Of a DNA stretch of 64,000 bases, positions 51,125 through 59,242 are shown piece after piece (positions within the stretch are counted from its first letter, which is position 1; every line of letters starts with the position of its first letter). The position numbers were made by a program, and so were the translations under genes. The notes beneath the pieces were generated by a model. It had not been told where the DNA came from, did no database searches, and worked only from the letters and a program-made list of their open reading frames with translations. The stretch is from positions 1-64,000 of the forward strand of contig NZ_SDHW01000003.1 of the NCBI RefSeq assembly GCF_004118265.1. Direction: 5' to 3'. The DNA comes from Lacibacter luteus (lineage in GTDB: Bacteria > Bacteroidota > Bacteroidia > Chitinophagales > Chitinophagaceae).

Positions 51125-51787
51125 ATGAGCAATACACAAAAAATAACAGATGCTATTGTAGCACAGGGTATTCTTCCTTTGTATTTCAATCCAAGCGAAG
51201 AAGTAAGCCTTGATGTGTTGAAAGCAATTTACAAAGCAGGCATTAAAGCAGTGGAGTACACCAACCGTGGCGATGCTGCATTGGCCAACTTCACCAAAAT
51301 GGTGCAACTGCGTAATGCAGAAATGCCCGGTTTATTATTGGGCGTTGGTACCATCAAGAACATGCAACATGCAACAGATTATATGGCTGCTGGTGCCGAC
51401 TTTTTAGTAAGTCCCGGGTTCGTGCCTGATGTTGCAGCGTATTGCGTAGCCAATGATATTTTCTATGCTCCCGGTTGTATGACACCGAGCGAAATCATTG
51501 CTGCAGAAAATGCAGGTGTTAAATTCATCAAATTATTCCCCGGTAATATGCTGGGTACAGAGTTTTTAACGACAATAAAGGATATCTTCCCTAAATTATT
51601 GTTTATGCCAACCGGTGGCGTTGATACAACAAAAGAAAGTATCGAAAGCTGGTACAAAGCTGGTGTATGTGCAGTAGGTATGGGCAGCAAACTCATCAGC
51701 AAAAAATTAATGGAAGCAAAAGATTATGCAACCATTGAAACAGCAACAAAACAGGTGCTTGAAGTAATTCAGGCAGTGAAGGCTTGA
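51125..51787 (+). CDS. eda: KDPG/KHG aldolase
   Basis: This is a 220-residue class I aldolase that splits KDPG into pyruvate and glyceraldehyde-3-phosphate, the last step of the uronate pathway. The Schiff-base lysine is in K-F-I-K-L-F-P-G-N, with L-G-V-G-T-I-K-N, Y-A-P-G-C-M-T-P-S-E and F-M-P-T-G-G-V all present. The N-terminus has I-L-P-L-Y-F-N. Length is normal. It precedes the hexuronate transporter gene. Confidence 0.94.
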   Translation: MSNTQKITDAIVAQGILPLYFNPSEEVSLDVLKAIYKAGIKAVEYTNRGDAALANFTKMVQLRNAEMPGLLLGVGTIKNMQHATDYMAAGADFLVSPGFVPDVAAYCVANDIFYAPGCMTPSEIIAAENAGVKFIKLFPGNMLGTEFLTTIKDIFPKLLFMPTGGVDTTKESIESWYKAGVCAVGMGSKLISKKLMEAKDYATIETATKQVLEVIQAVKA

Positions 51788-51813
51788 TTTACGTATCCAC
51801 ATAAAGCTTGTAT

Positions 51814-53241
51814 ATGATCAAAAAAATGTCGAATTACAGATGGAGCATCGTAGCACTCCTGTTTGTAGCAACTACTATCAATTACTTAGACAGACAGGTG
51901 TTGTCTTTAACCTGGGATGAATTCATTAAACCTGAATTTCACTGGAATGAAGATCACTACGGTACCATCACCTCCATATTCTCCATTGTGTATGCTGTTT
52001 CTATGTTGTTCGCAGGTCGGTTTATCGATTGGATGGGCACAAAGAAAGGTTTCCTTTGGGCAATTGGCGTTTGGTCTGTTGGTGCTTGTATACATGCCTT
52101 GTGTGGTGTTGTAACCGAGCAATATGTTGGCTTGCATACAGCTGCGGAATTGACGCAGGCAGTAGGAGATACTGCAGTAGTTATTTCTACAGTAAGTATG
52201 TACGCTTTTATTGTTGCACGTATTGTATTGGCCATTGGTGAAGCGGGCAACTTTCCTGCAGCGATTAAAGTAACTGCAGAATATTTTCCAAAGAAAGACC
52301 GTGCATTTGCTACCAGTATTTTCAATGCAGGTGCATCTGTAGGTGCGTTGTTGGCGCCACTGAGCATTCCGCCTTTGGCTAAAGCCACCAGTTGGGAAAT
52401 GGCCTTCATTATCATTGGTGCTTTGGGTTTTGTATGGATGGCTTTTTGGGTATTCATGTATAAAAAGCCGGAAGAACATCCCAAAGTAAATGCTGAGGAA
52501 CTGGCATACATTCTTTCCGACAAAGATGAAAATGGTGATGCTGAAAAAGCAGAAGACCCCAACAAGAAGAAAGTAACGCTTGGCGATTGTTTCAAGTACA
52601 AACAAACCTGGTCGTTTGCGGTTGGTAAGTTCATGACGGATGGTGTATGGTGGTTCTTTCTTTTCTGGACACCTTCTTATCTCAATACACAGTTTGGTAT
52701 CAAAACATCGCAGGGATTGGGTATCGCACTGGTATTTACGTTATATGCCATTACGATGTTGTCGATTTTGGGCGGCAAGTTACCTTCCATCATCATTCGC
52801 AAAACGGGACAAAACCCATACGCAGCCCGTATGAAATCGATGCTCATTTTTGCCTTCATTCCATTGCTCGTATTGTTGGCCCAACCATTAGGTACAATTT
52901 CACCATGGTTGCCGGTTATCATGATAGGTTTGGGAGGCGCAGCGCATCAATCCTGGTCGGCAAATATCTTTTCTACAGTGGGTGATATGTTTCCAAAATC
53001 GGCCATAGCAACCGTTACAGGTATTGGTGGTATGGCTGGCGGACTTGGTTCCATGCTCTTACAAAAATCTGCCGGTAAACTATTTGTATATGCAGGTGAA
53101 ACGAATCTGCAGTTTTTAGGGTTTGAGGGTAAGCCGGCCGGCTATTTTATTATCTTCTGTTTTTGTGCATTTGCTTATTTAATTGGCTGGGTTATTATGA
53201 AGAGCCTTGTGCCGAAGTATAAGCTTATTACTGATCTGTAA
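51814..53241 (+). CDS. exuT: MFS hexuronate transporter (ExuT-type)
   Basis: This is a 475-residue inner-membrane permease of the anion:cation symporter branch, with about 12 helices. Marks are N-Y-L-D-R-Q-V-L-S-L in helix 1, G-R-F-I-D-W-M-G-T-K-K-G in the loop after helix 2, and G-E-A-G-N-F-P-A-A-I-K-V-T-A-E-Y-F-P-K-K-D-R-A in helix 4, the signature of galacturonate/glucuronate carriers. A longer frame begins at a TTG (51808); ATG at 51814 is preferred. It ends block 3 and is followed by a strong terminator. Confidence 0.9.
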   Translation: MIKKMSNYRWSIVALLFVATTINYLDRQVLSLTWDEFIKPEFHWNEDHYGTITSIFSIVYAVSMLFAGRFIDWMGTKKGFLWAIGVWSVGACIHALCGVVTEQYVGLHTAAELTQAVGDTAVVISTVSMYAFIVARIVLAIGEAGNFPAAIKVTAEYFPKKDRAFATSIFNAGASVGALLAPLSIPPLAKATSWEMAFIIIGALGFVWMAFWVFMYKKPEEHPKVNAEELAYILSDKDENGDAEKAEDPNKKKVTLGDCFKYKQTWSFAVGKFMTDGVWWFFLFWTPSYLNTQFGIKTSQGLGIALVFTLYAITMLSILGGKLPSIIIRKTGQNPYAARMKSMLIFAFIPLLVLLAQPLGTISPWLPVIMIGLGGAAHQSWSANIFSTVGDMFPKSAIATVTGIGGMAGGLGSMLLQKSAGKLFVYAGETNLQFLGFEGKPAGYFIIFCFCAFAYLIGWVIMKSLVPKYKLITDL

Positions 53242-53265
53242 GCTAAAAGATAAACTCAATAATGT

Positions 53266-53314
53266 AAAGTTGCCAACCTGAGCCTGTTGAAGGATCGGGT
53301 TGGCAACTTTTTTT
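53266..53314 (+). terminator. Terminator ending the uronate catabolic operon
   Basis: AAAGTTGCCAACC pairs perfectly with GGTTGGCAACTTT, with a 19-base loop, and TTTTTT follows. This is the end of the GH28-to-exuT transcription unit. Confidence 0.9.
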
Positions 53315-53326
53315 ATGTGCCTGTTC

Positions 53327-53350
53327 ACTCCGCAAATACACTGCAAAGTG
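53327..53350 (+). promoter_or_regulatory. Shared upstream element, copy B
   Basis: This 24-base sequence is identical to the minus-strand sequence at 1849-1872 and includes GCAAATACACTGCAAAG. It ends 32 bases before the ATG at 53383, the same distance as copy A. Confidence 0.6.
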
Positions 53351-53382
53351 AGTTTGTTCTTTTACATTCTAAAGAACAAACA

Positions 53383-53820
53383 ATGCAACAGCTTTCATTT
53401 CCTTTCAGCAATAAATGTTACTTCAGTATTTGCGAAGGCAACCGCAGTTATGCCCCTGTTGAAGCAGAAGAAGCCGTAACAGCAGCTGAAATTTATCAAT
53501 CGCTCAACTACCGCAGCCAACACCAGTTCCGCAAGCCAATGGTGTTGCACTTTCCGGGAGTTGATCAACAGAGTGCTGTTTGGTTTGGGTATAGTTTTGA
53601 TGTGGAAGTGATTTTGGTTGATGCAACCGGCACCATCAGCAAAACCTTTGTTATGCCGAAGCGGAGAGAAGGTGATGCATTGTTTGTGCAGTTCTTTATT
53701 GATTGTGCATACGCCGTTCTTGTGCCGGTTGGTTTTTGCAGAAAATGGAATATCCGTGAGCGGCAGCATGCCGTGAAACTTACTTCGTTTGCCTTTCTGC
53801 AAAAACAAAAAATCGGTTAA
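53383..53820 (+). CDS. Hypothetical protein, 145 aa
   Basis: I do not recognise this protein. It has 145 residues, no signal peptide, and an aromatic-rich alpha/beta pattern, including V-W-F-G-Y-S-F-D-V-E-V-I-L-V-D and a basic C-terminus. An in-frame ATG at 53287 lies in the preceding terminator and is unlikely. The ATG at 53383 fits the shared upstream element. It stands between the pectin locus and the nuclease gene, 15 bases before the latter. Confidence 0.65.
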   Translation: MQQLSFPFSNKCYFSICEGNRSYAPVEAEEAVTAAEIYQSLNYRSQHQFRKPMVLHFPGVDQQSAVWFGYSFDVEVILVDATGTISKTFVMPKRREGDALFVQFFIDCAYAVLVPVGFCRKWNIRERQHAVKLTSFAFLQKQKIG

Positions 53821-53835
53821 TTCGTTTAAAGCTGC

Positions 53836-54318
53836 ATGAAGTATATGCGTTTTGTAGTTGTGTTTCTTTTGTTGTTGCCGTTGCCGGCCTTAACAGCACC
53901 TTCTTACACGCTTACAGGAAAAGCAGTTCGTATTGTTGATGGCGATACGTTTGATCTCTTGGTTGATAAAACCACCTATCGTATTCGCCTGGCAGGTATT
54001 GATGCGCCGGAAAAAGGACAGGATTTTGGAAATGCATCGAAACAACTGCTGGGTACTTTGTGCAAAGATGAACTGCTTACCGTTGTTGTAACCGATACCG
54101 ATCGTAACAAACGGAAAATTGCCGAAGTGTATACTTCAAAAAAAGTATGGATCAACAAAGAAATGATTGCAAAAGGTATGGCCTGGCATTTTGTAAAATA
54201 CTCCGCCAATAAAGAGCTTGCTGCTGCAGAACAACAGGCCCGCAAAAATAAAGTTGGCCTATGGAATGCAAGCAATGCAGTTGCACCGTGGGAGTGGAGA
54301 AAGAAGCGCCGTGGCTGA
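53836..54318 (+). CDS. Secreted thermonuclease-family (SNase-like) protein
   Basis: This is a 160-residue nuclease-fold protein with a signal peptide (about 1-20, ending A-L-T-A). The SNase domain (about 24-155) shows R-I-V-D-G-D-T-F-D, Y-R-I-R-L-A-G-I-D-A-P-E-K-G-Q-D-F-G, D-R-N-K-R-K-I-A and M-I-A-K-G-M-A-W-H. The arginines and aspartates of the active site are kept; the position equal to the staphylococcal glutamate is Q, as in many environmental homologues. It probably degrades extracellular nucleic acids. It lies 15 bases after the 145-residue gene. Confidence 0.88.
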   Translation: MKYMRFVVVFLLLLPLPALTAPSYTLTGKAVRIVDGDTFDLLVDKTTYRIRLAGIDAPEKGQDFGNASKQLLGTLCKDELLTVVVTDTDRNKRKIAEVYTSKKVWINKEMIAKGMAWHFVKYSANKELAAAEQQARKNKVGLWNASNAVAPWEWRKKRRG

Positions 54319-54372
54319 CAGATTAAAAGTACGGTTTACGAAATTAGAAGTACGAGCCTGTTATCTAACAAA

Positions 54373-55389
54373 TTAATAATACCCGATTGCTTTCTGTAAT
54401 TCTTCTTTCATTCTTTTTTTAAGCGATGCGGGTTTTACAACTTTCATTTCGTTACAGATACTCAACATCTGATGAATAAATTCTTCGTTGATCGTTACCT
54501 GCAATTCTATCACCGATTTTTCTTTTCCTTCCTTAATAAGGGTTTGTGTATGGTGCATGGGACTCACCTTTAACATGCGTGCTGCAGGACCGAACACTTC
54601 CAGTACAATTTTTTCAGGAGGCTTTGAGCCTTCCATAATTCCGGTAGAGTATTGATAGAAATGATCTGCATTAAACGCACGGCGATACTTAAATGCTTTT
54701 GCACCTTTTTCCATACTTGTAATACGGTCGAGTGCATAGGTGGTAAAGTTGTTGTGTTTGTTCGTCCAACCGATCAAATACCATTTGTTGCGTACCTCCT
54801 TTAATAAATATGGTTCCAGCTCATGCGTACGAGTTTCGTTCTTATAAATGTTGAAGTAAGTAAATGTTACAGGCAGCCGGTTTACAATTGCTTCGTACAA
54901 TGGTTTGATCCAGTCCTTACCGTTTTGTGTAACCGGTTTTTCAAACTGTACATATTGGTTAATGAAAGGGTCTTCCAGGTTTGCAGAGAGTGATAAGCGT
55001 GTGTTGATCTTTTCAATGGCTTCTTTTAAGTTTTCAAATAAAGGCACATCAGCAAACAAACTGAGTGTGTGTGCGGCACTACGCAATGCTTCACTTTCAT
55101 CTTCGTTCAAACCCACTGCGTCAATGCTGTAAGTCTCATCTTCATAATAATAACCTTTATGTAACCGATGATATTTAATAGGGGCGAAGTAACCAAGTCC
55201 GGCATCATCACGCATGGCGATGAGATCTTTTTCTATTGTTGAAACAGAAAGATCATCGGCCATATCGCCGTATAACTCTTCCATACATCGCTGACGGATG
55301 AATTCTTTGGTGGGATATTTATGTTGACGGTTACGCAAACAACGATCGATGATGCGGTAACGGATGGCTGCACTTTTATTTGCTGGCAT
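54373..55389 (-). CDS. WYL-domain transcriptional regulator
   Basis: This is a 338-residue regulator. The N-terminal helix-turn-helix region (about 1-70) is followed by the WYL domain (about 165-245, with V-T-F-T-Y-F-N-I-Y and K-W-Y-L-I-G-W-T) and a C-terminal WCX-like domain (about 255-335). WYL proteins respond to nucleotides or oligonucleotides and regulate stress or defence genes. It is divergent from the DUF2975 gene, but no defence cluster is visible around it. The ATG at 55389 is a normal start. Confidence 0.9.
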   Translation of the reverse strand: MPANKSAAIRYRIIDRCLRNRQHKYPTKEFIRQRCMEELYGDMADDLSVSTIEKDLIAMRDDAGLGYFAPIKYHRLHKGYYYEDETYSIDAVGLNEDESEALRSAAHTLSLFADVPLFENLKEAIEKINTRLSLSANLEDPFINQYVQFEKPVTQNGKDWIKPLYEAIVNRLPVTFTYFNIYKNETRTHELEPYLLKEVRNKWYLIGWTNKHNNFTTYALDRITSMEKGAKAFKYRRAFNADHFYQYSTGIMEGSKPPEKIVLEVFGPAARMLKVSPMHHTQTLIKEGKEKSVIELQVTINEEFIHQMLSICNEMKVVKPASLKKRMKEELQKAIGYY

Positions 55390-55547
55390 GTTACAAAGTT
55401 GCAGGAAGCATCTGCAATTTCAAACAGTAATATCAGCAGATTGAGGTCGCACAATCAGGAAAGCGTATTTTTCGAATTAATTTCAATATTTATTGTTTTT
55501 CAATAAATATTTATTTAATTTTGATTTTGTAATCAAATCATACAACT

Positions 55548-56096
55548 ATGCCTGTTACAACAAAACGCATGCTTAGCATTTTACATGTGCTTTCGTGGAT
55601 CATCTTTATTGGAGTTTGTATTGAAGCAGGAGCCATCCTGTTCAATATTGTGTTTTCGCTCTTTATTAATCCTTTATGGGCCGACACATTTGGAGGTATG
55701 GGCGATTTATCGGAGCTGTTAAAGTACGATCGTGGTTATTTCTTTGTCATTACTTTTCTTATGCTGATAGTAGCATTGTTGAGATCTGTCATGTTTTATG
55801 TGATCATAAAAATCTTTTTAGATAAAACGCTAAGTCTGTCGCAGCCCTTTAATTCTGCAGTTGTTCGTTTTATTCAACAGGTTGCTTATCTCGCATTGGG
55901 AATTGGTTTGTTTTCCGGCCTGGCAGTTAAGTATGCAAAATGGCTGGCACAAAAAGAAGTGGTATTGCCCGATGCTGAATCGTTACATGTAGCAGGAGCC
56001 GATGTGTGGCTATTTATGGGAGTGATTTTATTAGTAATTGCACATATTATTACAAGAGGAATTGAAATGCAAACAGAAAACGAATTAACAGTTTAA
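55548..56096 (+). CDS. DUF2975 membrane protein
   Basis: This is a 182-residue protein with four predicted membrane helices (about 12-35, 58-84, 108-128 and 146-168). The sequence pattern (G-L-F-S-G-L-A-V-K-Y-A, W-L-F-M-G-V-I-L-L-V-I-A-H-I) fits DUF2975, which is almost always followed by a small XRE-type regulator. The pair is thought to act in sensing or transport control, but its role is unknown. Three bases separate it from the regulator gene. The upstream AT-rich region contains TTGATTTTGTAATCAAA, an imperfect inverted repeat that could be the regulator's site. Confidence 0.82.
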   Translation: MPVTTKRMLSILHVLSWIIFIGVCIEAGAILFNIVFSLFINPLWADTFGGMGDLSELLKYDRGYFFVITFLMLIVALLRSVMFYVIIKIFLDKTLSLSQPFNSAVVRFIQQVAYLALGIGLFSGLAVKYAKWLAQKEVVLPDAESLHVAGADVWLFMGVILLVIAHIITRGIEMQTENELTV

Positions 56097-56099
56097 GTC

Positions 56100-56306
56100 A
56101 TGGCAATAATTGTAAATCTTGATGTAATGATGGCCAAACGCAAAATGAGCTTGAATGAATTGTCGGATAAAGTAGGGTTAACGCTGGCCAACTTATCAAT
56201 ACTTAAAACAGGAAAAGCAAAAGCCATCCGATTCAGCACATTAGAAGCTATTTGTAAAGTGCTCGATTGCCAACCCGGTGATATACTGGAGTATAGAGCT
56301 GAATAA
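56100..56306 (+). CDS. XRE-type HTH regulator paired with the DUF2975 protein
   Basis: This is a 68-residue protein that is almost wholly a Cro/C1-type helix-turn-helix (PF13443-like): M-M-A-K-R-K-M-S-L-N-E-L-S-D-K-V-G-L-T-L-A-N-L-S-I-L-K-T-G-K-A, then F-S-T-L-E-A-I-C-K-V-L-D-C-Q-P-G-D-I-L. It follows the DUF2975 gene in the usual arrangement. It probably autoregulates the pair. Confidence 0.92.
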   Translation: MAIIVNLDVMMAKRKMSLNELSDKVGLTLANLSILKTGKAKAIRFSTLEAICKVLDCQPGDILEYRAE

Positions 56307-56330
56307 TTTTTCTACTGATTTGGCATAAAT

Positions 56331-56362
56331 AAAAAACCTCGCAGAAATTGCGAGGTTTTTTT
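56331..56362. terminator. Terminator between the XRE gene and tRNA-Asn
   Basis: AAAAAACCTCGCA pairs with TGCGAGGTTTTTT around GAAAT. The symmetric A- and T-runs let it serve the plus-strand XRE unit and the minus-strand tRNA. Confidence 0.88.
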
Positions 56363-56363
56363 G

Positions 56364-56437
56364 CTCCCCCTTCAGGACTTGAACCTGAGACCCTCTGATT
56401 AACAGTCAGATGCTCTAACCAACTGAGCTAAGGAGGA
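56364..56437 (-). tRNA. tRNA-Asn (GTT)
   Basis: The 74-base minus-strand cloverleaf has acceptor TCCTCCT/AGGGGGA with one T-G wobble, D-loop A-GCTCAGTTGGTTAGAGC and anticodon loop CTGTTAA giving GTT. The T-arm is CAGG-TTCAAGT-CCTG. CCA is not encoded. Confidence 0.96.
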
Positions 56438-56508
56438 ATGTTTTCCCTTTCGGGGATGCAAAAATAGGGGAATTTGCTTTTTTGTTTGTTATTCGAACGA
56501 ACTTTTTT

Positions 56509-56871
56509 TTATTTAAAAAAGCTGAAAAAAGAATTTTCTTCCAGGCCTATGTAAATACCATCCTCTCTTTTTTCTATCGGATAAGTTTTAAGATAGTAAC
56601 CTTCACCACTAACATTGCGCCCGTTACTTAAATTAAATTTATACCTGTGCAGCGGACAAACAATATTTCCTGTGGCATCAAGAAATCCATCGGCCAAATG
56701 CCCACCTGCATGCGGACACTTATGCGCACAGGCAAACACTTCTTCATTATGCTTCGCCACACAAATGGTTTTACCCTTTACTACAATTTCGCAGAGTTTG
56801 TTTTCTTCCCAAAGAAAATCATCAACGCTTTCTGCAATTTTATGCCAGGTATATTTTTTTTCCGCAGGCAT
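56509..56871 (-). CDS. Rieske [2Fe-2S] domain protein
   Basis: This is a 120-residue small Rieske ferredoxin-like protein. The cluster ligands are in C-P-H-A-G and C-P-L-H-R-Y-K-F (about 53-57 and 72-79), with F-A-C-A-H-K just before. It resembles NirD-like or BphF-like electron-transfer proteins. No oxygenase subunit is nearby. Its ATG shares one base with the hflX stop, so the two are co-translated. Confidence 0.9.
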   Translation of the reverse strand: MPAEKKYTWHKIAESVDDFLWEENKLCEIVVKGKTICVAKHNEEVFACAHKCPHAGGHLADGFLDATGNIVCPLHRYKFNLSNGRNVSGEGYYLKTYPIEKREDGIYIGLEENSFFSFFK

Positions 56872-58061
56872 TAATACAGATATTCGGTTTTATAGGGATA
56901 ACGTATTCTGTAAAGCTGTCGAACGTTTTCAAGAATTTGCGTACGCAGTTCGTTCAGGTTTCTTTTTTCAGTAGCAGACACAAATACACATTGCCCCTGT
57001 GTTTCATTTTCCCAACGTTCTTTCAGTTCCTGTAAAATGGTTTCTTTTATTTCATCTTCCAGCCATTCGTCGAAATGCTTTTGCTCGTACAGATCCATTT
57101 TGTTGAAGATCGTAACCACGGGTTTGTCGTGGCACTTCAGATCCTGCAAGGTTTTGTTTACAACCGACATATGATCTTCATACTGCGGATGCGAAATATC
57201 TACCACATGCAACAACACATCACTTTCACGAACCTCATCGAGTGTACTTTTAAAACTTTCAACCAAATGGTGGGGCAGTTTGCGAATAAACCCAACCGTA
57301 TCACTTAAAAGAAAAGGCGTGTTTTCAAACACTACTTTACTGGTAGTGGTGTCGAGCGTTGCAAAAAGTTTGTTTTCGGCAAATACATCACGCTTGCTTA
57401 AAATATTCATCAATGTACTCTTGCCTACGTTGGTATAACCAACTAATGCCACACGAATAAACTCGCCTCTGTCTTTCCGTTGCGTGAAAGCCTGTTTATC
57501 TATTTCAGCCAAACGTTTACGGAGCAATGCAATTTTATCTTTTACTATACGACGGTCGGTTTCAATCTCTGTTTCACCCGGACCTCTTGTACCTACACCA
57601 CCACCTTGCCGTTCAAGGTGTTTCCACATTCCTTTCAATCGTGGTAAAATGTATTGGTATTGTGCAAGCTCAACCTGTGTTTTAGCTTGTGCGGTTTTTG
57701 CACGACGTGCAAAAATGTCGAGGATAAGATCACTTCGGTCAATGGTGTAAATACCCAGTTCTTTTTCAATATTCATAATCTGGGCACCTGTAAGCTCATC
57801 ATCAAAAATTACCAATGTAATATTTCGCTCCTGTACATAGGTTTTAATTTCCTGCAGCTTACCCTTGCCCACAAATGTTTTGCTATCGGGGTGAGAGAGT
57901 TTTTGCATGAACCGTTTTATTGTAACAGCGCCTGCTGTTTCAGCTAAAAAAGTAAGTTCATCCAGGTACTCTTCTACCTGTAAATCTGTTTGTCCTTTTT
58001 GAACCACACCAACAATAACGGCACGTTCTTCCTGTTGTATCTCCTGTTTACGATCAATCAC
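56871..58061 (-). CDS. hflX: Ribosome-associated GTPase HflX
   Basis: This is a 396-residue GTPase that splits or rescues stalled ribosomes. The N-terminal HflX domain (about 10-190) includes D-D-E-L-T-G-A-Q, R-A-K-T-A-Q-A-K-T-Q-V-E-L-A-Q and G-P-G-E-T-E-I-E-T-D. The GTPase domain has V-G-Y-T-N-V-G-K-S-T (P-loop), L-F-A-T-L-D-T-T, D-T-V-G-F-I and N-K-M-D. The start is a GTG at 58061; no in-frame ATG lies at a suitable place upstream. Its stop overlaps the Rieske gene. Confidence 0.94.
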   Translation of the reverse strand: MIDRKQEIQQEERAVIVGVVQKGQTDLQVEEYLDELTFLAETAGAVTIKRFMQKLSHPDSKTFVGKGKLQEIKTYVQERNITLVIFDDELTGAQIMNIEKELGIYTIDRSDLILDIFARRAKTAQAKTQVELAQYQYILPRLKGMWKHLERQGGGVGTRGPGETEIETDRRIVKDKIALLRKRLAEIDKQAFTQRKDRGEFIRVALVGYTNVGKSTLMNILSKRDVFAENKLFATLDTTTSKVVFENTPFLLSDTVGFIRKLPHHLVESFKSTLDEVRESDVLLHVVDISHPQYEDHMSVVNKTLQDLKCHDKPVVTIFNKMDLYEQKHFDEWLEDEIKETILQELKERWENETQGQCVFVSATEKRNLNELRTQILENVRQLYRIRYPYKTEYLY

Positions 58062-58113
58062 TTTGTATAAAATTCAGTGGGCAAAGGTAATTAAGTTGGC
58101 GGGTATGCCTAAC

Positions 58114-58142
58114 AAAAAAGCCCCTGCATGTGCAGAGGCTTT
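58114..58142 (-). terminator. Terminator of the outer-membrane barrel gene
   Basis: On the minus strand AAAGCCTCTGCA pairs with TGCAGGGGCTTT (one mismatch) around CA, followed by a T-run. It lies after the stop at 58162 and before hflX. Confidence 0.85.
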
Positions 58143-58161
58143 GCTTATCGGAAAAATAAAA

Positions 58162-58905
58162 TTATAACCCGGTTAATGTAATACCCACAGTCATCGGACG
58201 GATCATGTTTGGTCCCTGGCCTTCTTTGATCATATCGTTTAACTGGTACTGTCCAAAAATTCCGAAGTTGCCAAACCCGATTCTTGCAGTTGCTGCAAGG
58301 CGCAGGTTGTTGAAATTCTTACGGTCTTTTTCTTTTAATGTATAAGCAGTATTACCTGCTGCATCTTGTGTAAATCTTGTTTTGTCGGTAGCGCTGATCA
58401 AGGTACCCACCTTCATACCCAAAGCAAATTTGAGACTTTTGTTAGGGTTAGCAGGATCAACCATAAAACGAAGCTCAACCGGAGCCTCTAAATAAACAGT
58501 AGCCAGTTTGATTGACTTGTATTTATTGGCAGTGTCTTTACCCGTGTTCTTTGCAAAGCTGAAACCGTTGCTGTTTACAATATTAAGATTACGGCCTGCA
58601 TTTCTATTAAAGAACATGTTGTCGGCTCCTACACCTGCACCTAAACCAACGCTGAAACGTGGATCTGTCTTAAACGGAAAGTCGAAGGAGAAATAAGCAT
58701 TTATCGAACGGGCGAAACCTGCCGTTGCAATAGTATCCGGTTTCTGGAGCCAGTTTAAATAACCTACCTGGAAAATAAGATGATCTTTTGGACGATTGCC
58801 AAGATTTACTTTCGACCAATCTTTCTTTTTCTTCTTTTCTGTTTCCTGTGCGTTTACAGCAGCAACAGAAACAGCAATTAACATGAACAGTAATAGTTTC
58901 TTCAT
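58162..58905 (-). CDS. Outer-membrane beta-barrel protein
   Basis: This is a 247-residue protein with a signal peptide (about 1-19, ending V-N-A-Q), a Lys-rich linker, then alternating strands such as H-L-I-F-Q-V-G-Y-L-N-W-L, F-S-V-G-L-G-A-G-V-G and L-E-A-P-V-E-L-R-F-M-V. It ends in M-T-V-G-I-T-L-T-G-L. It resembles PorT-like or generic Bacteroidota 8-strand barrels. No function is assigned. A promoter candidate and a terminator bound it, so it is monocistronic. Confidence 0.82.
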   Translation of the reverse strand: MKKLLLFMLIAVSVAAVNAQETEKKKKKDWSKVNLGNRPKDHLIFQVGYLNWLQKPDTIATAGFARSINAYFSFDFPFKTDPRFSVGLGAGVGADNMFFNRNAGRNLNIVNSNGFSFAKNTGKDTANKYKSIKLATVYLEAPVELRFMVDPANPNKSLKFALGMKVGTLISATDKTRFTQDAAGNTAYTLKEKDRKNFNNLRLAATARIGFGNFGIFGQYQLNDMIKEGQGPNMIRPMTVGITLTGL

Positions 58906-58918
58906 AATTGTAAAGAGG

Positions 58919-58947
58919 CAAATGTATCTGCTTATCGGTTAAGCAAA
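58919..58947 (-). promoter_or_regulatory. Candidate promoter of the barrel gene
   Basis: On the minus strand TTTG, 17 bases, TACATTTG is close to the Bacteroidota -33/-7 consensus TTTG-N19-TAnnTTTG. The -7 box is 13 bases before the ATG, implying a very short leader. Confidence 0.5.
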
Positions 58948-59044
58948 GGTTAAAGCCGTTATTAAAAAAATTGCCGGGAAGAAACTAAGGCGGGAAGTAT
59001 TGCTGTTGCTTTCCGTCTTCCTGTCTTACCGGCATCTTTGTTTG

Positions 59045-59118
59045 TGGATCCTGTAGGATTTGAACCTACGACCCTCTGATTATGAGTCAGATGCTCTAAC
59101 CGTCTGAGCTAAGGATCC
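59045..59118 (-). tRNA. tRNA with CAT anticodon (Met, or Ile2 after lysidine modification)
   Basis: The 74-base minus-strand cloverleaf has acceptor GGATCCT/AGGATCC, anticodon loop CTCATAA and T-arm GTAGG-TTCAAAT-CCTAC, with discriminator A. It is not an initiator type. The body could be elongator Met or Ile2; this cannot be settled by eye. Confidence 0.92.
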
Positions 59119-59242
59119 GGCCTTTTGGGCGGGGGCAAAGATAGAAAAATCGATGTATCGGAAGTGGATTATTTATCAGCTAATTTTTTATGCCATAAAA
59201 TCCGTTTACGAAATACTGCAGCCGATACATTTTCTTTGCAGC

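Noticed and set aside
51907-52634. Two long minus-strand frames (232 and 225 codons)
   Set aside because: They are antisense to the ExuT-type transporter; their composition mirrors membrane helices.
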